64,000 nucleotides of DNA from Bufo bufo (lineage: Eukaryota; Chordata; Amphibia; Anura; Bufonidae). The DNA is taken from positions 591,815,793-591,879,792 of the forward strand of contig NC_053390.1 in assembly GCF_905171765.1 (NCBI RefSeq), in the 5' to 3' direction. Position numbers and translations under genes: made by a program. Under the pieces are notes generated by a model. The model ran no database searches. It was not told the DNA's origin and saw only the letters and a program-made list of their open reading frames with translations. This document shows positions 1 through 8,413 of this stretch, in pieces (position 1 is the stretch's first letter; each line of letters opens with the position of its first letter).

Positions 1-44
1 ATGCGTTTGCTTTCCATGAGAGACCAACGTCCTTAGAGTCTGCC

Positions 45-929
45 ATGTCATTGGCGGTACGCCTTGACAGGCGTCTAAGAGAAATAAACAAGACCTCTCT
101 GTCCAGCCATTGTCAGTCTAGGGGCAATGGTGCGGACTCATTCAGTGTGCAGGGGCCTCATCCTGTCTCGCTCCCCTCTGAGGAGGAGCCCATGCAGCTA
201 GGTCGACTTGCCCCTGATAAAAGAGGATTTAGTCCTCAGAGTATGGTGTGTTTTTGTTGTGGGGGCATAGGTCATTTGGCAAATGTTTGTCCGTCTGGGA
301 GATTCTTGAACTGTACTAAGAGCGATAATAAGAGAAAAACCTCAAAAGGTAAATCATCAAGTTCTGCTTCATCTGCTACTTTGGGCAAAGTTGATGTAGG
401 AATTGATGCTTTTCCTCTGACCTGCAGTTCCCGTTTTCTCCTGTCTGCCAGGGTGGCGCTAGAGAGCAAGGTCATTTCTTGTGAGATTTTTGTCGATAGT
501 GGAGCGGCCGTCAATCTTATTGACACTCAATTTGTAGCCATGCATGGTTTTCAGGTTTGCACATTAGAAAAGGATATACCTGTTTTCGCTATTGACTCTG
601 CTCCACTCTCACAGAGATCTCTGAAGGGCATTGTTCACAATATCCGGCTAGCTGTAGGTGACACTCATGTGGAGGATATATCTTGTTTTGTCCTTAACGG
701 ATTGCCTTCTCCTCTAGTTTTGGGGTTACCCTGGCTCACTAGACATAACCCCACTATTGATTGGCAAGGAAGGCAAATAAATGAGTGGAGTGACTTTTGT
801 AGAGAGAATTGTCTCACAGCGACTTTTGCAGAGGTGTCTACTAAAACTGTGCCATCATTTCTCTCTGATTTCTCGGACGTGTTTTCCGAGAGCGGTGTTC
901 AGGAGCTACCTCCTCAACCGGGAGTTTGA
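45..929 (+). pseudogene. gag C-terminus plus aspartic protease of the Gypsy element (broken)
   Basis: A 294-codon open frame. Near residues 69-82 it holds a retroviral-type zinc knuckle with C-x2-C-x4-H-x4-C spacing, the RNA-binding end of Gag. Around residues 150-155 the protease active-site triplet D-S-G is followed by A-A-V, and a hydrophobic L-V-L-G-L-P stretch downstream matches the second protease motif. The frame ends at a TGA at 927-929 just where the RT-proximal sequence should follow in frame; the continuation is found one frame over, so a single-base change has separated protease from RT. The upstream part of Gag is outside the window, so the ATG at 45 is only the first ATG in the visible frame and not the true start. 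Confidence 0.9.
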
Positions 930-3741
930 CTGTCCCATTAACCTCATTCCCGGCGCCAAGCTGCCAAAAGCACGCCTCTACAATCTCTCACAACCGGAAA
1001 GAATCGCAATGCAAACTTATATTTCCGAGAGTCTCGATAAGGGGCATATTCGTCCCTCAAAGTCACCTGTGGCCGCGGGTTTTTTTTTTGTTAAAAAAAA
1101 AGATGGCTCTCTGAGACCTTGCCTAGATTTTAGGGAGCTGAACCGCATCACGATTCGCGATCCCTATCCCCTTCCTCTGATCCCGGACCTCTTCAACCAA
1201 ATTGTTGGGGCCAAGGTGTTTTCCAAATTGGATTTGAGAGGCGCGTACAACCTGGTCAGGGTCAGAGAGGGGGATGAATGGAAAATGGCCTTTAATACCC
1301 CTAACGGGCATTTCGAGAATCTCGTTATGCCTTTCGGCCTGATGAATGCTCCGGCCGTCTTTCAGCATTTTGTTAATAGTATTTTCTACCATTTAATGGG
1401 GAAATTTGTATTGGTGTATCTTGATGATATTTTGATTTTTTCCCCTGATGTTCAGGCCCATCAGGATCATCTTTTTCAGGTTCTGCAGATTCTGCGTGAA
1501 AATAAATTGTACGCCAAGCTGGAGAAATTTCTTTTTATGGTATCGGAGATTCAATTTCTGGGTTTTCTCCTCTCTGCTTCTGGTTTTCGCATGGATCCGG
1601 AGAAGGTCCGTGCTGTACTTGAGTGGGAGCTTCCTGAGAATCAGAAGGCATTGATGCACTTTCTGGGTTTTGCGAACTATTACAGAAAGTTCGTTTTGAA
1701 TTATTCCTCTGTTGTCAAACCCCTTACTGACATGACAAAAAAGGGGGCAGATTTTTCCTCTTGGTCGGAGGAGGCGCTTGCAGCCTTTTCTAAGATTAAA
1801 GAGAGTTTTGCGTCTGCTCCCGTCTTGGTGCATCCCGATGTTTCCTTACCTTTTATTGTTGAGGTGGATGCTTCCGAGGTGGGTGTGGGTGCAGTTTTGT
1901 CCCAGGGCCCTTCTCCTGCCAAATGGCGACCCTGTGCCTTTTTCTCTAAAAAACTCTCCCCGGCAGAGAGAAACTATGATGTGGGAGATAGGGAGTTGTT
2001 GGCCATCAAGTTGGCTTTCGAGGAATGGCACCATTGGTTGGAGGGGGCCAGGCACCCTATCACCGTTTTTACCGACCATAAGAATCTGGCATACTTGGAG
2101 TCGGCCAGGCGTATGAATCCGAGACAGGCCAGATGGTCTCTGTTCTTCTCCAGATTCAATTTTGTCGTTACATTCCGACCTGGGATCAAAAATGTGAAGG
2201 CTGATGCTCTCTCTCGCTGTTTTCCGGGAGGAGGAAACTCAGAGGACCCGGGTCCCATTTTGGCGGAGGGGGTAGTTGTTTCTGCTCTATATTCTGATTT
2301 GGAGGCCGAGGTCCAGGCTGCCCAGACTGAGGCACCTGCCCGTTGTCCTTCTGGGAAGTTGTTCGTGCCTCCTGAGCTACGTCACAAACTCTTCAAGGAG
2401 CATCATGATACGGTTCTTGCTGGTCACCCCGGGAGTAGAGCCACGGTAGATCTCATTGCTCGGAGATTTTGGTGGCCGGCTCTTCGTAAGTCGGTGGAGG
2501 GTTTTGTGGCTGCTTGTGAGACGTGCGCTCGCGCTAAGGTCCCTCGTTCACGGCCTTCAGGTTCCCTTCTCCCGTTACCCATACCTTCCCGTCCTTGGAC
2601 ACATCTGTCCATGGACTTTATCACGGATCTTCCTCGTTCCTCGGGGAAGTCGGTGATCCTGGTGGTGGTGGACCGTTTTAGCAAGATGGCTGATTTCGTA
2701 CCTTTCCCTGGTTTACCCAATGCTAAAACGTTGGCGCAAGCTTTTGTCGACCATATTGTTAAATTGCACGGCATTCCCTCTGATATTGTTTCCGATAGAG
2801 GCACGCAGTTTGTGTCCAGGTTCTGGAAGGCTTTCTGTTCTCGCCTGGGGGTTCGGCTGTCCTTCTCTTCTGCTTTTCACCCGCAGTCGAATGGTCAGGT
2901 CTGAGCGTCTCAATCAGAATCTGGAGACATATTTGCGCTGTTTTGTGGCAGAGAACCAGGAGGATTGGTGTTCATTTCTCCCTCTTGCTGAGTTTGCTCT
3001 GAACAACCGTCGTCAGGAATCTTCTGATAAGTCACCATTCTTTGGTGCATATGGGTTCCATCCGCAGTTTGGGACATTCTCGGGAGGGGCTCTTTCTGGT
3101 TTACCTGAGGAGGAGAGATTTTCCTCGTCTTTGTCTACCATTTGGCAAAAGATTCAGAGTAATCTTAGAAAGATGAGTGAGAAGTATAAGCGTGTGGCTG
3201 ATAAGAGACGTGTGCCTGGCCGGACCTGAATGTGGGTGATCTGGTGTGGTTGTCTACAAGAAATATTAAACTGAAGGTTCCCTCCTGGAAATTGGGTCCC
3301 AAGTTTATTGGGCCTTATAAAATCTTGTCAGTCATCAATCCTGTTGCCTTCCGTCTTGATCTTCCACGGGTTTGGAAGATACATAATGTATTTCACAGAT
3401 CTCTCTTAAAACCATATGTCCAGCCCACGGTACCCTTCTCTTTGCCTCCTCCTCCGATTTTGGTTGATGGCAATCTGGAGTTTGAGGTTTCCAGAATTGT
3501 GGACTCTCGCATTGTCCGCGGTTCTCTTCAGAACCTCGTTCATTGGAAGGGTTATGGTCCTGAGGAGAGGATGTGGGTTCCGGTGTCGGACATTAAAGCC
3601 ACTCGCCTCATCAGGGCATTTCATAGGGCTCATCCTGAGAAGGTGGGTCCTGGGTGTCCGGAGTCCACCCGTAGAGGGGGGGGTACTGTCACTACCAGAG
3701 CTTTGAGACGTTCTCACAGCTCTATTTCTCCACCCCTGTGA
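910..3741 (+). pseudogene. Gypsy reverse transcriptase, RNase H, integrase and chromodomain (broken in two places)
   Basis: Frame 1 to 2904 holds RT (L-D-L-R-G-A-Y, P-F-G-L-M-N-A-P, the catalytic Y-L-D-D-I-L near 1418-1435), then RNase H (V-D-A-S near 1865, R-E-L-L-A near 1990, T-D-H-K-N-L near 2071), then the integrase HHCC finger (H..H..C..C, 2400-2530) and the first two catalytic aspartates (M-D-F near 2613, S-D-R-G near 2790). The frame shifts near 2903, immediately before the third catalytic residue, whose glutamate is read in the next frame near 2908. A second shift near 3228 returns the frame to the integrase C-terminus and a chromodomain (about 3475-3640, with V-H-W-K-G-Y). The chromodomain is a methyl-histone reader thought to guide integration of chromoviruses into heterochromatin. 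The copy is dead by these breaks. Confidence 0.93.
3671..3686 (+). promoter_or_regulatory. polypurine tract of the Gypsy element
   Basis: A G-run (GTAGAGGGGGGGGTAC) sits directly before the TGTCAC start of the LTR. This is the expected position of the plus-strand primer in LTR retrotransposons. Confidence 0.75.
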
Positions 3742-4354
3742 TGATATCACTACTAGAGTTTGGAGGAGTTCTCACTGCTCTGTTTCTCCGCCCCTGTGAT
3801 GAAGTCTTTACTTTCTGTTTCCTTCCTCCCAGCTGTTCCTCCTGCGGTTGATTTCCCTGCCTTTAAATCACCCCTCCTCCTATTGTAGGGCGTGGATTAT
3901 ATTTCTCATTTCAGTTGTAGCTCTTGCTTGAGTATCTTCACTTGTAGCTATCAGTTCACTGGACCTGTGTTCTGCTGCAGCAAGCACTCCGGATATTGCC
4001 AGCTGTCCTTGGATCCGTCTTCTCTGCGGCTGCAGCACCTTCAGCTAAGTGTGCAGACATTGTTGTGTACCTGGTTATTTTCTGACTGGATCTGAGGTGG
4101 CCACGGTTCCCTCCATATACTGAGCAGGGCACCGGTGGCCGTGCCCCTTCCACTATTGTAGGGGTTACAGTGGTCATCAGTCTTAGGTACGTGGGCATGC
4201 CTCGTTCCGCCATTTGGATCCGGGCAAGTGCTTTAGCAGCATAGGGAGAGCTTTGAGGGTCTGACAGGGGTCACCCTTTATCCTCCCTAGTTTGGGTCCG
4301 GTCAGTAGCTCTTTTTACTGTGTATACTCTTGTTGCTCACATACAGCCGTGACA
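3687..4354 (+). repeat. 3' LTR of the Gypsy element
   Basis: It starts with TGTCAC right after the polypurine tract and ends with GTGACA, giving the usual TG...CA ends and a short terminal inversion. Length is 668 bp. A TATA-like CCTTTAAATC lies near 3860 and could mark U3/R. The LTR ends exactly where the foldback arm beginning at 4355 starts. The 5' LTR is outside the window, so LTR divergence cannot be judged. Confidence 0.88.
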
Positions 4355-4765
4355 ATATCAGTTTCCGTCAATTCTATGTTTTAAAATACAATATTACAAG
4401 AGGTATAAGGAAGATGTAACAATATTTAAGATATAACAATATTTAATTAAACTGGTACAGACTGTATTGAAACTATATTGAAACTATATTTATTATTTCT
4501 GACTTGATTGTGGAATCATTGGAGGGGAGAGTATAGGAATGGTGGCCGCCCACCCAAGGTGGACCAGAGTGGGTATTAATTCCACCTCTGGTCCCCTCCA
4601 ATGATTCCACAATCAAGTCAGAAATAATGAATATAGTTTCAATATAGTTTCAATACAGTCTGTACCAGTTTAATTAAATATTGTTATATCTTAAATATTG
4701 TTACATCTTCCTTATACCTCTTGTAATATTGCATTTTAAAACATAGAATTGACGGAAACTGATAT
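4355..4765. mobile_element. foldback (long inverted repeat) element
   Basis: The left arm from 4355 (ATATCAGTTTCCGTC) is matched in reverse complement by the right arm ending at 4765 (GACGGAAACTGATAT). The arms run about 175 bp each around a loop centred near 4560. No coding sequence. The left end abuts the LTR directly, so the Gypsy copy probably inserted at or into this arm. A diverged copy of the right end plus flank is seen again at about 4947-5007. Confidence 0.8.
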
Positions 4766-6035
4766 ATCCTGTGCCTCTATACATGGAATGCATCAGCATT
4801 TTATTAAGATAGAAGTAATGAATACATATTTTAACTTATAGAATATTTTATATTTCTTATTATAATAAAAATGCATATATATTATAATTGTTTTTATCAT
4901 ATATCTTTATTTTTATTTTTATTTATATTTAGTAAAACTATATACTGTATTTTAAGATGTAAAATTAATGAAAACTAATATAATTTGCACCTATACATAT
5001 AAGGGACAACAAAACGCATATGCACTGAAAGAATCGCATCTGCGTTTTATAAAACTGACTGTCAGTACAACACTTGAAAATACTTTTTTCTACAAAAGAA
5101 CAATTATTCAGATTGCTCCATGCCAGAGTTTCTGTGTGACCAGATCCAAAACCACACTTTTGCTTCATCTTACCTTAAGGGATGTTGGGTATAAAAAGGG
5201 GATCAAAACCCTCTTACAGACCACCACTGAGGAAGGGGCCAGGAAAGGACCCCGAAACGCGTTTGGTTTCTGTACACCTCGGACATCAGCTGATGAACAC
5301 TTACGAGACCCCAACATCCCGATAATTGGACTTTAACTTTGCCGGAACTGCGACTTCTTGCTAATGCGGAGGAAACGCCTTGTTAACCACTAACCAGGTC
5401 CAGGCTTGCAGCATCGGTGAACATCACCAGGAGATCTCTCATGTTGAGAGCTACATGATCATCCGAACCACCTCAAGCAAGCGACTAGACCCAGGTACTG
5501 CCGAATCTGATATAGTGAGCCTCGTGGGACGCCACGGTTATACTCACATCAGACGGCAAATAACAGGTGTATTACATCCACTGACTATACGCTCATCTGA
5601 TCCTATTGACCAAATTATCCTGCATAAGTGAACTGATTTCTTTAAACACAGGGGCACTTATCCGCTCGGACACTATATCTGGCGTATTTCTTCATTGAAT
5701 TGATTAGTGGTCTATCGAATATTCATCGAATATTCCAACCACTCACATATATGTTTTTATACATCGTTAATATCTGCCCTTTTTAGGATTTTTAGAATTG
5801 TTCATGTCATATTTATATCACTGCATTATATATTATAGGTGTATTTATTACATTTGAATATCAATTGTTTTTTAGGTATTATATTGTTACTGTATTATAG
5901 ATTTTACTGCATTATAGATTTAGGGCTATTTATAAATAATAAATTATATTGCTACATATTATCTGTTCTTGGTCTCTAATTGGTCCAGCTGGTGAGTGCT
6001 CAGTCTTCCTACATATTTTTATATTTTACCCTATT
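4766..6035 (+). mobile_element. Penelope-type 3' noncoding tail with hammerhead-like motif
   Basis: AT-rich sequence without a convincing gene. It carries a hammerhead-like core at 5217-5272 and ends near 6030 with GGTGAGTGCT-type sequence, also found near the 3' end of the Penelope fragment at 56135. I read it as the untranslated tail of a 5'-truncated Penelope-like element on the + strand. Short open frames at 4968-5336 and 5380-5631 have no recognisable motif and I do not call them genes. Confidence 0.5.
5217..5272 (+). ncRNA. hammerhead-ribozyme-like motif (type I arrangement)
   Basis: Core box CTGAGGA at 5227-5233, stem II GGGG/CCCC (5235-5238 with 5250-5253), GAAA at 5254-5257, a self-complementary ACGCGT as stem III, and predicted cleavage after U5263. 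Stem I closes as ACCA (5223-5226) with TGGT (5264-5267) and again as CAGA (5217-5220) with TCTG (5269-5272), leaving the internal loop expected of natural hammerheads. One deviation: an extra A (5234) separates the CUGANGA box from stem II. Stem III has no loop, as in Penelope hammerheads that are reported to work as dimers. Confidence 0.7.
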
Positions 6036-6385
6036 TATGACTGGGTGGGTCATTTCAGACTTAGCAGCACCCATTTCCATAACCGCATACAGAGTGAGCC
6101 ACCATACTTTGATTATATTCTTTTTGAAAAACACACTTATTTGACAAAAAAACACTATTTTCAGGCCTTGCAGCTTCAGCACGTGTGAAATTACAGGCTT
6201 ATATACTGCTGTCAAATTCAGTTGTTAAACAAACACTCGTTTGGGCTCCAAAAATTTAGTTGGCAGCCTTTGATGCAGATGTCATTGTGAGATACACCCT
6301 TAATACATTTGTGTTACATTCAGAGATTTTAAATACCGCCATTTGGTGCACCAATATTGAATTCAGGCCTACATAGGTTCAGGCC
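6036..6385 (+). repeat. left remnant of the hAT-1 leader tandem array
   Basis: Degenerate units (TTCAGGCCT..., CCATTTGG, GTGAGATACACCC) match the ~118-bp monomer that continues at 7343-8215. The array was interrupted by the insertion at 6400-7328. The 5' terminus of hAT-1 is not visible. Confidence 0.6.
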
Positions 6386-6399
6386 CTGTGAGATACCAC
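6386..6399. repeat. left target-site duplication (14 bp)
   Basis: CTGTGAGATACCAC is repeated exactly at 7329-7342. The array consensus reads CGTGTGAGATACCC here, so the shared CTGTG variant argues for a true duplication rather than chance array similarity. Confidence 0.65.
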
Positions 6400-7328
6400 A
6401 AAAAGTCCAGCAAGGGTACCCTGTTATAACATAAGATGACTAAATTTAATAAGAAATATAGAAGTATACATAAACAAAAGAAGTCTAAATATTAAATCCG
6501 AGGTAAGAGGCCAGTATACAGCCAGATGCACTGGGTAAGTGGTGGGGAAAAAATCCCTAGCACTATTACCCTAAACTGGTCCTCTGCCCAGGGACGTCTC
6601 CTGATGGTGGGGACGCCCTGTCCACGTGCCTATTCTCAACCTCCTGGCTGTCCCTAGTAAGGTGAACAGTGGAGGGAGATAGGTGAAGAGTGGTATCCTA
6701 ACGGATAACTAGTACACAATTAGAAAATTTAGAAAGGTGTCCACTGTATACTGCCCACGTGACAGTTTGCCAGGAGGTACAGGGTCCACCAAGAGGATAA
6801 AAAATATACAAACAGACACACGCACAAATAAACACAAATATAATGACAATAGATGACCTACAACCCCGACGCGTTTCACCCACAGCAGTGGGATCATCAG
6901 GGGGTGATAAGGGGTAGGTATAGTGAGGACCGGAAGCCCGTGACAGTGGCGATAGCAGGCCCAATCCAATGATATGTGCGTAAATAAATGCGTTGATAAA
7001 TGAACACTTATAACGCGAAAACAGACCCAAAATTAGTAAGTAGTTGCCAAATGGCAAGTTACATACGGTCAATCAGCGGCACGGTTAGTGAATTCAAACG
7101 CCTAGATGCAGACTGCAATTCTGAGATTGGCGATGGCATTAGGATCACGTAAGGATAATTTGTAAAGAGGCTCATGCAGGGGCATAAAGAATAATCCCCC
7201 CGAACCTACCTAGTAAGCACTCCAGGAATGTGATAACAAGGTTCGTAGCTCCTCAGGTGTAGGGCTACCCGCCAGGAAGATACATGTTGCCGCCGTAGGT
7301 GTGGGAAGGTGGGTCTGGGAAGGTGGGT
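6400..7328 (-). mobile_element. 0.93 kb noncoding retroelement with hammerhead-like motif
   Basis: An insertion in the hAT-1 leader array, bounded by a 14-bp duplication. No long open frame with a known motif is present. On the minus strand it carries a hammerhead-like core (6864-6905) and ends in a T-run. I infer a non-autonomous or 5'-truncated Penelope-type element, because the same kind of motif accompanies coding Penelope copies elsewhere in this window. A retrozyme-like element is the alternative. Confidence 0.6.
6864..6905 (-). ncRNA. hammerhead-ribozyme-like motif (type I arrangement)
   Basis: On the minus strand: CCCC (6904-6901), CTGATGA (6900-6894), a stem-loop CCCAC-TGCT-GTGGG, GAAA (6877-6874), ACGCGT as stem III, cleavage triplet GTC (6870-6868), then GGGG (6867-6864) closing stem I with the CCCC. 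All invariant core bases of the textbook motif are present. The base pair at the foot of stem II is U-U rather than Watson-Crick, which could lower activity. Confidence 0.72.
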
Positions 7329-7342
7329 CTGTGAGATACCAC
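7329..7342. repeat. right target-site duplication (14 bp)
   Basis: Exact copy of 6386-6399. Confidence 0.65.
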
Positions 7343-8215
7343 CCCTACATACAGGGGTTTGTATTAGGCATTTGAAATACAGCCATTTGAAATACAGCCT
7401 TTTTGTGCAAAGATATATTTACTTCAGGCCTACACAGGTTCAGACCGTGTGAGATCACCTCTATACATACAGGGGTTTGAATTAGCCATTTGAAATACAT
7501 CATTTGAAATAAATCCTTTTTGTGGAAAGATATATTTACTTCAGGCCTACACTGGTTCAGACCATGTGAGATATCTCCTCTACATACAGGGGTTTGAATT
7601 AGGCATTTGAAATACAGCCATTTATAATTCTGCCTTTTTGTGCAAAGAAATCTTTAATTGAGACCTAGTCTGGTTCAGGCCGTGTGAGATACACCCTTTA
7701 CATACTGTCGTTCTTTTTTTACTATTAATTAAACACCCATTTAGGGCAAGATGCAAAGATATATTTACTTCAGGCCTACACAGGTTCAGACCGTGTGAGA
7801 TACCCTCTATACATACAGGGGTTTGAATTAGGCATTTGAAATACAGCCATTTGAAATACAGCCTTTTTGTGCAAAGATATATTTACTTCAGGCCTACACA
7901 GGTTCAGACCGTGTGAGCTACCCCCCTACATACAGGAGTTTGAATTAGCCATTTGAAATACAGCCATTTAAAATAAATCCTTTTTGTGGAAAGATATATT
8001 TACTTCAGGCCTACACTGGTTCAGACCGTGTGAGATACCCCCCTACATATAGGGGTTTGAATCAGGCATTTGAAATACAGCCATTTGAAATTCTGCCATT
8101 TTGTGCAAAGAAATCTTTAATTGAGACCTAGTCTGGTTCAGGCCATGTGAGATACACCCTTTACATACTGTCATTCTTTTTTACTATTAATTAAACACCC
8201 ATTTAGGGCAAAATC
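7331..8215 (+). repeat. ~118-bp tandem array in the hAT-1 leader
   Basis: GTGAGAT landmarks at about 7331, 7448, 7566, 7684, 7795, 7913, 8029 and 8146 give a period of 111-118 bp. A variant unit with ACTATTAATTAAACACCC occurs near 7715 and again near 8185, so the array also has a four-unit higher-order period of about 465 bp. It stops about 15 bp before the first hAT ATG. Confidence 0.88.
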
Positions 8216-8230
8216 CTAAATTAAAAAAAT

Positions 8231-8413
8231 ATGAGGAGAGCGTCAAATAAGGGACGTGACCCAGGTCGTGGTGCTGCTGGTGGAGCTCCTGTTGCAGGGA
8301 GAGGACGTGGTCGATCTGTGCCAGCTACACGCACAAGTGAAACCCCTTCCTCAGGTGCAAGTAGGCGACAAAACCTGCAGCGGTATTTGGTCGGGCCTAA
8401 TGCTGCTCTATGA
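8231..8413 (+). CDS. short Gly/Arg-rich leader reading frame of hAT-1
   Basis: Sixty codons starting at the first ATG after the tandem array, closed by TGA at 8411-8413. The peptide is rich in Gly and Arg (A-G-R-G-R-G-R-S core). The next ATG follows the stop directly (TGAATG), and the frame continues downstream without a shift. The related hAT-3 copy has the same peptide and a TGA at the corresponding place (59643-59645). It is either a shared early stop in a once longer N-terminus, or a real upstream frame. Nothing shows that it is translated. Confidence 0.5.
   Translation: MRRASNKGRDPGRGAAGGAPVAGRGRGRSVPATRTSETPSSGASRRQNLQRYLVGPNAAL

Larger units (their letters stand above)
1..4354 (+). 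mobile_element. Ty3/Gypsy chromodomain LTR retrotransposon, 5'-truncated by the window edge
   Basis: Reading left to right, the stretch has the canonical Ty3/Gypsy order: gag zinc knuckle, aspartic protease, reverse transcriptase, RNase H, integrase with HHCC finger, C-terminal chromodomain, polypurine tract, then a 668-bp 3' LTR that starts TGTCAC and ends GTGACA. The 5' LTR, primer-binding site and most of gag lie left of the window. A chromodomain behind the integrase places it with the chromoviruses. Three frame breaks (near 915, 2903 and 3228) show that this copy cannot make a full polyprotein. Confidence 0.95.

Noticed and set aside
2456..2913. Several alternative-frame open reading frames over the Gypsy integrase
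   Set aside because: They overlap the clear integrase frame and have no motif of their own.
8411..8413. TGA in the hAT leader as a selenocysteine codon
   Set aside because: No SECIS-like element was noted and the context is a decayed transposase. A shared stop or upstream frame is simpler.
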